A DNA stretch of 30,585 bases, taken from contig MU069672.1 of NCBI GenBank assembly GCA_002284615.2, forward strand, positions 84,543 through 115,127, read 5' to 3'. The stretch comes from Dunaliella salina (lineage: Eukaryota > Chlorophyta > Chlorophyceae > Chlamydomonadales > Dunaliellaceae). The notes under the pieces were generated by a model. The model made no database searches. It was given only the letters and a program-made list of their open reading frames with translations, and was not told the origin of the DNA. Below, piece after piece: positions 19,740 through 29,080 of the stretch. The position numbers and the translations under genes are program-made. The first letter of the stretch is position 1; the number at the start of each line of letters is the position of its first letter.

Positions 19740-20880
19740 TATCATGATCTCGGGATACTATCTTGATTCACAAAGTGACTCTTCGTCCCAAATGTCCGGA
19801 ATGGCTGATGGACCATTTTGGACGGGTAGAGGGCAGGTCCTCCCACGGCTGGCCCATCCTTTCCTAGGCAAAATGCGGCCAACTACTGCTGTTTAGCATA
19901 TCTCAGCACCCACTGCACCATTTCTTGACCTGAGCAGTGCATTAAATTCCTGATTTAAAGCTCTATAAGCAGGTGAAAGAGGGCGGGTGAGGTACAGTGT
20001 GTGGCCCGCAGGAAAAAAATTGCTGATTTACTTAAAGTTCCCCGCTGACAGCACAGTGAGCCAACCTGCGCCCAGGTTTCTCACGTAGGCCACAGTTTGG
20101 CCCCAGTTAAGTTTCAGTAGACGCGTTGTGATGAGAATCACCAGAGGATGTGCTCAGGTCGCCAAGGGACGCAGCAATTGCGACGCAATGCTGCTTCCCG
20201 CATCGGCATGCACATCTGTCGCAATGGGTCAACACACCAGCATGCTCCCCCAAGGCCCCCCCGTAAAATCTGACATTGCTGCATGGTTAGACAACCTAAG
20301 AACAGCCAAAGTCCAGAGCGCTGGTCATTTAGTGCGAGTTCGAAATTTCCCCTTTTTCAGCAAAATGAGTGGAAAACAGATTTTAAGCCACATATGGCAA
20401 CATCCCTCAACTCCATGCTTAAGCCTTAGAAACTTATTTGGTATACTCAGGACATGCACAGAGGTTGAAATAGAGCCTGAAAGAGTAGTTGGCCGTGCTT
20501 GGGCCAGTCATCATGATGGGGAGGACAGGCATGAGTCTCCTGATTCTATGAAATCAATCATGAAATAGTTATAAAGTGATCCCGCATCTCAAATTCTGGA
20601 TTATACATGGTCCATTTTGGAGGGGTGGGGTGCCCTTTCACTTCTGATAACACAACATTGCTATTGAATTGGCCAAAAGATGGTTCTGCGTCTCAAATGC
20701 AGCATGCAAGATGGTCCAATCTGGAAGGGGTGCATGTACTTGTATTGCCTCATTGGAGTGCGCCTTTAATGACAGTCAGGAATCCTTCTATTAAGTTACA
20801 AGAGCGTCCGTTGGCAGTTCTATGTCAAAAAGTCACGCATGTCTAAGTAACGTTCGCTATGTCCGATCCGTGGTAGCTGA
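19740..20880. repeat. Repeat-rich block: dispersed repeat R1 copy 2 and ATGGTCCATTTTGG units
   Basis: 19824-20130 is the second copy of R1 (see 7080-7400). Around it, a ~60-bp segment (GTCCCAAATG/ATCTCAAAT ... ATGGTCCATTTTGGAGGGG) is present three times, near 19785, 20590 and 20695. A 146-codon plus-strand frame (20128-20568) begins at the end of R1; I recognise no domain in it and do not call it a gene. Confidence 0.45.
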
Positions 20881-20899
20881 TTGTTCCAACACAATTTTA

Positions 20900-21500
20900 C
20901 CTGCTTACTTCTTCCCTCTTAAGCTTCTTGAGAGGAAAAGGTTAAACTCCAGTCAACAAGATGTTATTTCAATCACCCCATCTAATGACAAACATACTTT
21001 GCGCGGTGATGAATTTCATGTGAAGGATCACTATGTGCACCTTGTAGAAATCAAGTTCTGTGACTCACCTCAGAGGACACAAGGCCTGAGCATCAGTTAA
21101 ATGCAGCAAAGTAGCAGCATGCAGACCTTTTTAAACTTATTAGTGCTAAAGCTGTTACAATTCACCCTGTTCTCCTGGGTGTTGGTGGAACTATTTATAC
21201 TGAGCATACATAGAAGCAATTCACTAGGACTGGATTACCATCGTGCCACTGAGCTTGCTCAACAACTCCATGCACATTCTGTTCAATATGCCTACAAACA
21301 AATCTCCACACGCTGCGCTATTGAACACAATAATATTCCCCACAGCCAGGTTCTAGAGCCAGGTGCTTCTAGGAACCCTCCAGATCCCCATTAGCCTTTT
21401 CTTTCAAATAAAAGAAAAAAGAAAAACTAGGCAGGTGTTTCCTTTTGCTTAATTGATGTAGGGAGGGTTCCTCTGCCTACAAAGTTTTCCTTCTCTTTTT
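20900..21500 (+). mobile_element. Element 1 copy 9: nuclease-like region to 3' end
   Basis: The frame 20822-21100 carries LPAYFFPLKLLERKRLNSSQ and HYVHLVEIKFCDS, so the E-x-K of the nuclease-like motif is kept, but the RPD is changed to QQD. After a frameshift at about 21095, the frame 21101-21394 has the LGLDYHRATELAQQLHAHSV and YAYKQISTRCAIE blocks and ends RNPPDPH-stop. The 3' UTR has the hairpin GTAGGGAGGGTTCCTCTGCC at 21458-21480 and a pyrimidine-rich tail abutting the 21-bp repeat array. Confidence 0.7.
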
Positions 21501-21502
21501 CA

Positions 21503-21610
21503 AGCAAGGCTCATGCCTAGATTAGCAAGGCTCATGCCTAGACGAGCAAGGCTCATGCCTAGACAAGCAAGGCTCATGCCTAGACAAGCAAGGCTCATGC
21601 CTAGACAAGC
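21503..21610. repeat. 21-bp tandem repeat, 5 copies
   Basis: Same unit as at 15331-15392 (GCAAGGCTCATGCCTAGACAA); the first two copies have TTA/CGA variants at the end. It starts immediately after the 3' tail of element 1 copy 9. Confidence 0.85.
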
Positions 21611-21993
21611 ACGGCCGACAACCCGCTGGGTCATCTATAGGTACCTTGCCACAAGTTTTTGGGACACTGGTGGTGTCAGCCTTGGCCAGTTGTGGGTCCT
21701 CTCTTCAAAGCATGCCGCGCTGTGTCCAGCAAAAATATTTACTTGGATTGCAAGGGATCGAAAAACTCATGGATGCCTAAAAGAATGCAGCTTCGTTTGC
21801 CGAATATAACAAAATCCCCAGACAAATACGTAAGCAGCCCAGTCTGCTCGACAGTGGACACGATGGAAGGGAACATGATGGCTTATGGATAGGTAAATGG
21901 TAAGGCAACAGCATGAAAAGCATTTAATAAAGGAGATGATGGAACGGGGGGCAATAAGACAAGCAGCCACAGGAGTTGTGTTTCAGCACCCAT

Positions 21994-24900
21994 TCAAACC
22001 CAAGCGCCTCTTTTGCTTTCCTCCAAAGACTTCACAAGCCCCCTTGGAGAAGGTCCCGTCCTCTTGAACACCCTGCAAAAAAGCTGAGGTTGCAACCTTG
22101 ACTCGTGGCTCCCGAAAATTGTCACGCATTTTTAAGATTGCAACGCATACGTCCACAGGCCATGAAGCTGCACATGAAGCTCCTATCTGACAACAACAGG
22201 CTAGCAGACTGTCGGTTTGGCTAGAGGCCTTCGTCTCCTTGTGACCTTTAAATCTTGTAACCTTTCAACCTTTTAACCTACCTGACAACGAGGAACCCCA
22301 GCATCCCCATGCCTGCGCAACCAAGGAAGGCATACTTCCAGGCCTGCGCACTGTTGGAGGGGTACATTGCACTGCTTGAGCTGATCTCTGTGGCTAATGG
22401 AGGCACAGCAGCGAATGGCGCAGCCTGTACACTTGGTATTGAGACAGACTGGCTACTGCTGCTGCTGCCGCTGCCGTTTCTGCCGCTGTCGCTGCTGCTG
22501 CTGCTATGTGACTGGAAGATGGAAGAGACGGCTGGATGGCTGGGGAGCAGCTCGATGAGCCGGAATGTTGCCTTCAGCCACAGCTCGATTGTGGCCTGGG
22601 AAGCACACATGGTGGGGGCATGCATTTACACAGCAGGCTCATACTTGGTGCAGACAAGAGGCTTGCCTATTTGGCAGGGACTGCATCTCGCACTCTCGGG
22701 GCTGCACTTGAACTGAAGCTAAACGCAACCTTTTGGCTCATGAAGCTACGCTCCCATGGGTAGGGGTCTAGACTTGTATTTATAGAGGCGCTCTCTTATT
22801 CGGTTTGCGTTACTTTTTTGCACAGAGCACAGGCCACACCAGAGGATTTATCACCGCCTGCGCAAGACAATTCAACATGCAAACAGCATTTAAAGGAAAA
22901 AAATATTGCGGCCAAAAATGTATTCCATGCACCACCTTGACTTCATTGCACGCTCACCTCAACCTCTTTCCTGCCGATGGGGTTGAACATGCGGAAGCAG
23001 TCATTCGAGTCTGCCTTCAAATCACCATAGATCTCCCAAGTGTAGGACAGGGGCACTTTCAGCTCCTGGAACATGTAGTCCGTCGCTGTGCCATGTGCTA
23101 GGTACCTGGGTGCAAGGGGAGATGGGATGAAGTGGGGCGCTGTGCATCAGGGAAGAAGGGACAAGGTAAGACACTGTGCATAAGGGAAGAGGGGACAAGG
23201 TGAGACGCTGTGCATCAGGGAAGAGGGGACAAAATGAGACGCTGTGCATCAGGGAAGAGGGGACAAAATGAGACGCTGTGTTTCAGGGAAGAGGGGACAA
23301 GGTGAGAAGCTGTGCATCAGGGAAGAGGGGACAAGGTGGGACTNTGTGCATCAGGGAAGAGGGGACAAGGTGAGACACTGTGCATCAGGGAAGAGGGGAC
23401 AAAATGAGAGGCTGTGTACCAGGGAAGAGGGGACAAGGTGGGATGCTGTGCATCAGGGAAGAGGGGACAAAATGAGACACTGTGCATCAGGGAAGAGGGG
23501 AGAAGGTGAGATACTGTGCCCATTCTGTGGCGATTCCTGAGTGCACCATGCGTAGGATTGGGTAGCCACCTAGGAGAGGCTCACTGAGGGAGAGGCTAGG
23601 TGAGGCTCGGCGAGCCTATTTGAGATAACGGGACATCTTATTTACCCACAGCCAGGCATGCGCATCAGAAAACAGGGAAAACATGACAGGCTGCAGCCAT
23701 CCTGGTGAGGCCCCAGCTAGCCCGCTAGTTGGGGCAAATTTTCTTAATGCATGCAGCCTCTGACCTGTGCGGACTTGTCCTTGCTCTTTCAACTGTCCTG
23801 CTTCAGAAGTGTAGAGAGCCCTAACTGCTGCAGCTTGCTTACAAAAGCAAGCGCGGAGAGAGGACAAGTGTGGAAATAGCTGACCTCAAGTGTACCCATC
23901 TGGCTCAAGGCACCCAGCAACAAAGGAACCGTTGTCAGGAAGCGATGCCCTCTTTAATGTTGCACGACCCTCCTTTGATGTTGCATAATGCTTTCTTTAA
24001 TGTTGCTGACGGAGAACTGGTGGGGAATGGTCGCTCAGACCGTTGGGACATGCGCCGACCTTTCAGGAGGTCAGGGGTTCGAATCGTTACAGCACAGAAA
24101 ATACTCCTTCCTTCCTTCGTTCCATAATGTTGCATGACCCTCTCTTGATGTCGCATAATGTTCTCTTGATGTTGCACAGTGCCCACCAAATACTGCATGA
24201 ACCCCCCCTTAGTGTTGCAGAATGCTCTCGTGGTACTGCACAATGCTCTCTTGACATTGCACAATGCTCTCTCAGTGTTGCCCAATGCTCTCTTGGTATT
24301 GCACAACGCTCTCTTAGTGTTGCCTAATGCTCTCTTGATGTTGCACAGTGCTTTCCAAACATTGCATGACCCCCTCTTAGTGTTGCACAATGCTCTCGTG
24401 ATGTTGCACTTTTTTGCTCTCTTGATGTCGCTTGTAATCTCTTGAGATCTTGTTTTTTTCCCCAGTTGACATTTTTTGACAAGTTTATTTGGTTCTCTTA
24501 CAGGCCCTTTTGCATCAGCTAAGCTGCCCTTGTAGGCAGGTAAAGCTATTAACCCTATCCTATCCTGATCTCTCAATATTGCATGATCCTTTCTGATTGT
24601 TTCACAACCTTGCAGTTCACGCTCATAACAGGCGGAGGGTGTACAATGGGGCCCTTTTGTCTCCATGCACGCGATCTTCTGCCTTTTTATTTTCTCACCC
24701 TGGCCCACAGTGACTGCGCACTCAATCAGCTGAATGAACAGATAATGAGTACTTATGGGACTATGAATATGAAATGTACAATGTAGGTGGGAAAAATTTT
24801 GACAGGTGTGATCGCTCTTTTCCGTTGTACAAAGAGGCATGTCAATAATTATCTTGGAAAGCAAGTACCATCAAAGAAATTAACAATCACGTTCTTGCCT

Positions 24901-27900
24901 GCAAACACAGCGATAGGCAGCACCACACAAGCTGCACACTCACCCCCCAGACTTGCCTCCATGCCCGACCACACATTCACTGGTGGACAGGTTGTACGCT
25001 TAATGGTCTGTACTATTTTAAGACCTTTCACGTTTTTGCCGGCAAACACAAGGACAGGCAGCACCAGACAAGCAGCACACTCACCCCACAGACTTGCCCC
25101 CAGATCCGTCCACACATTCACTGTGAACAGGTCAGGCGTCATGTCTGTATTATTTCAAAACCTTCCATGCTGTGGCCGGCAAACAGAAGGACAGGCAGCA
25201 CCGCAAAAGCTGCACATTCACTGGTGAACAGGCTGTGTGTCATGGTCTATTACTTTCTGAGATCTTTCACTTGTTTGCCTGCACAAGGACTGCTGGTAAG
25301 ACATGGCACTCCTTGATTAGAAGGCTGACAGTGCCTTCTCTGCTTGCTTGACGAAGGTCTAAAACTCCTGTCTTTCGGCTATCTTTCTGCTTTCTCAGTG
25401 CTGAACCTGTCTTCTCTCTCTGCCTGCTGCACTTCACTCAGTCTGAACTTCGTGGTGGGGGGTCATACGGTCGGTGCACCAATTTGGCCCCTTCTTTCTT
25501 CGTTGACGCAGGGAGGGTTTCCCTGCATGTGCAGTTTTTCCCAATTCTTTAACTTGTCTTTCAGGGACAGGCAGAACCGTACGAGCTGCACACTCACCCC
25601 ACAGACTTGCCCCCCGATCCGACCACGCATTTACTGGTGAACAGGTCGCGCTTGATGGTCTGTATTATTTTGAGGGCTTCCGATGCCTCAGGGGCCACCT
25701 GCAAGCAAGTCAAGTAAAATCATGCTCACATCAGTTACATTTGTACACACAGGTGAATGGTGTAAATGACACAACCAAATCATCCCATGTGCACATCAGT
25801 CCCATTTGCACACTCAGGGTTGCGGCTGAACGACATGAATGACACAACCAAACATTGCATGCCTGGGCATGCGCTGAAAGAGACATGCAGGCTGGGCAGG
25901 CAGAGTGCACGCACCAAAAAAGAGGTATGCAGGCTGCCGCAGCCAGAGTGCATGCGCCGAAACAGAGGTGCAGGCAGGCAGAGGGCATGTGCCAAAATAG
26001 TGGTGCAGGCCGCAAAACAGCCAAAGTGCATGCGCTGAGAGAGAGGTGCAGGCAGTCAGGGTGCATGCGCCGAAAGAGAGGGGCAGGCAGAGGGCATGGG
26101 CCAAAAAAGAGATGCAGGCTGCAACAGTCAGAGGGCATGCGCCAAAAAAGAGGTTAGGCAGGCAGAGTGCATGCACTGAAAAAGAAGTGAGGGCACCAAG
26201 AGCCAGAGTGCATGTGCCGAAAGAGAGGTGCAGGCAGGCAGAGTGCATGCGCCAAAAAAGAGCTGCAGGCTGCAACAGCCAGAGGGCAAGCGCCAAAAGA
26301 GAGATCAGGCAGGCAGAGTGCATGTGCCGAAAAAGAGGTGCAGGCATCAAGAGCCAGAGTGCATGTGCCGAAAGAGAGGTGCAGGCAGGCAGAGTGCATG
26401 CCCCAAAAAAGAGGTGCAGGCTGCAACAGCCAGAGGGCATGCGCCAAAAGAAAGGTTAGGCAGGCAGAGTGCATGTGCCGAAAAAGAGGTGCGGGCATCA
26501 AGAGCCAGAGTGCATGCGCCGAAAGAGAGGTGCAGGCAGGCAGAGGGCAAGCACCAAAAAAGAGGTGCAGGCTGCAACAGCCAGAGCGTTACGCAAGGGA
26601 TTGTGTGGCATGAATGAAAAGAAAAGAAAAACTGTGTAGGCAGAGAAACTCTTCATACATCAGTTCTCCCTCAGGAGACACATTGCTTTAGAAGAGCCGT
26701 AAGGCCCCTCCGCCACGAGATTTGAGACAGAAAGGCTTATGGCATCTGGAGGGTTGCAAACACTGGAGGGATCTGTAAGCGCTTGGCTTCAGAGCCTGGC
26801 TGCGAGAGCTACTCATGCTTGGAATGACAGTATTACGGGAGGCTGCGGAACTCACTTTGGCTAGCCGTCAGTCGTTTTCACTGGAGGCCTCCTTCCTCTC
26901 TCTTGTAACCTCTTGTGTAACTCACCTTGGACTGATGGTCCCAAGGAACGAACATGGCCTCCATCCCAGAGTGCACATTCAGCCACACATGCGGCTGGAA
27001 CGCGCGCACGAGCTCCAGCACCAGTTGCGTCTCAGGCTCACTGGAGACCAGGATAGCATGTTGGCAAGAAGGGGGGAGTGAGCATTCAGCCTAGCAGTCA
27101 TGCGTTTTGAATGATGGCCCCTTTCTTGCAACCTTGAGCATTGATTGCACCTCATGCTTGCTGAAGGTCAGGGGGGCACCTTTGCAAGCACGAGGGGAAA
27201 AGTGAGGAACAACTATGACCTCAGACTGGAAAACAAAAGCAAGCTCCAGCACCAGTTGCGTCTTGGGCTCCCTTAAGGACAAGGCGTATTTTTGCGAGCA
27301 GGAGGGGAAAAGTGAATAACAACTCAGATCTTAGGCTGGAACGCATGGGCAAGCTCCAGCACTGGTTGCCTCTAAGGACCACTGGAGGTCAGGGCGGCAT
27401 TGCAGCTAGCAGGAGGGGAAAGTGAGGAAAGGAAAAGCGATGAACAACTCTGGTGTTCGGCTGGAAAGCATGGGCAGTCTTGAGCATTGATTGCACCTCA
27501 TGCTCGCTGGAGGTTGGGCAGCATTTTTGAAGGCAGGAGGGGAAAAGTGAATAACAACAACTATGACCTTAGACTGGAAAACAACGGCAAGCTCCAGCAC
27601 CAGTTGCGTCTTGGGCTCACTGGAAGACAAGGCCCCATTTTTGCGAGCAGGAGGGGAAAAGTGAATAACAACTCAGATCTCAGGCTGGAACGCATGGGCA
27701 AGCTCCAGCACCAGTTGCGTCTCAGGCTCACTGGAGATCAAGGCCGTATCTTTGCAAGCAGGAGGGGAAAAGTAGGAATGAAACAACCAGATTCGGCTGG
27801 AAAGCATGGGCAGTCTGGAACACTGACCACGTCTCAGCCTGACTGGAGATCAGGGCGCCATTTTTGCGAGCAAGTGAAAAGTGAGGAACAAAGATAATGA

Positions 27901-29012
27901 AGGACGACTGTGATCTTTGGCTGGAAAGCATTTGCAGTCTCGAGCACTGGTTGCGTCCCAGGGTCACTGGAGATCAGAGTAGCTGTTTGGCAAGCAAGCA
28001 GAGAAAAGTGAGGAACAACTGAATTTGAATTACTTGCAGGACAGCATGGGCAGTCTCAAGCATCAATTGCATGCAGCGCTCCCTGGAGAACAGGGCGGCG
28101 TCTTTGCTAGCAGACAGAGAAGCGACAAGCGACTCAGACCAAACAAAAAAAAGGACCAAAACAAAGCTAAAAGCACGCCAGGACGGGTGCCCACGCTTTT
28201 TTCCTCTCTCCACCATCTCTGCAGCCCACCATGCCCTACCTGAACGGCCCTGTGCCAGGGTTCTCCTCAGCAGCGCTGTAGTCCTTCTCCTTCTTGCCCC
28301 AGTCCACCGACCAATTCCTGTTTGTGTCTACCCCCCGTCCATTTTTGCGTTCACACAGCTGCCCCCGCTCGACTGTGTCCCGGCCGTTAGCATTCTCCAT
28401 GGGCAGGATCTGGACCACAGCAACAAGGAAGGCAAATGCATTGGCAAAACGTGCCCCTGTGAGAGCATAACAGGGCGTGCATTATTTTGGGAAGGGTTCA
28501 GCGGATGGGGTGAGGTACACATCGTCCACGCTGAGGCTCACATTTGGCAAACCACAAAAAAGTCTCATTGTGATTATCATGCTCATACTCAGATCGTGCC
28601 TGGGGCTTATTTCAATGCTGTGAGCTGTCTCAACAAGGTCCCAGCATTGAATGAGCCCCAGGCACAATCTGAGCATGAGCATGATCGCATACTCATCGCG
28701 TGCCCTCTACAGTAGACCGATACTGGGAACACAGGAGGGGAAAGCACCAGCAGTTGCCGAGGCTGACGTGAAAGGATCTTCACCTGGACCGATATTAGTA
28801 AACACAGAGACAAGCAAGGAAAGCATCAGAAACGGCTCCTCTTAGGTACCCATGAAGGACTGCCCAGACCTGGACCAGGAAAGAAATTGAGCTGGGGCCA
28901 CAACTGCCCCAGTGCTGAGAACCACAGCACTCTGTGAGGGCTGGCTCTGGATGGTCGAACTCAAACAGTGGCTGGCCTAGCCTTCATACTCATCTCATGT
29001 GGATTCGATGAC

Positions 29013-29080
<68 letters not shown>

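Noticed and set aside
20128..20568. 146-codon plus-strand frame
   Set aside because: It starts in dispersed repeat R1 and shows no recognisable motif or second copy. Left as part of a repeat block.
21503..21610. CRISPR-like array
   Set aside because: Units are contiguous with no unique spacers, and the context is eukaryotic.
23935..24864. 309-codon minus-strand open frame with KRALCNT heptad repeats
   Set aside because: It is read through a 21-bp intronic minisatellite, whose length keeps frames open on both strands. It lies inside intron 8 of the carboxypeptidase gene and shows no non-repeat domain.
25814..26459. Cys-rich minus-strand frame (208 codons) and Arg/Lys-rich plus-strand frames
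   Set aside because: Products of the composite minisatellite in intron 7. Several overlapping frames of similar length on both strands show there is no frame preference.
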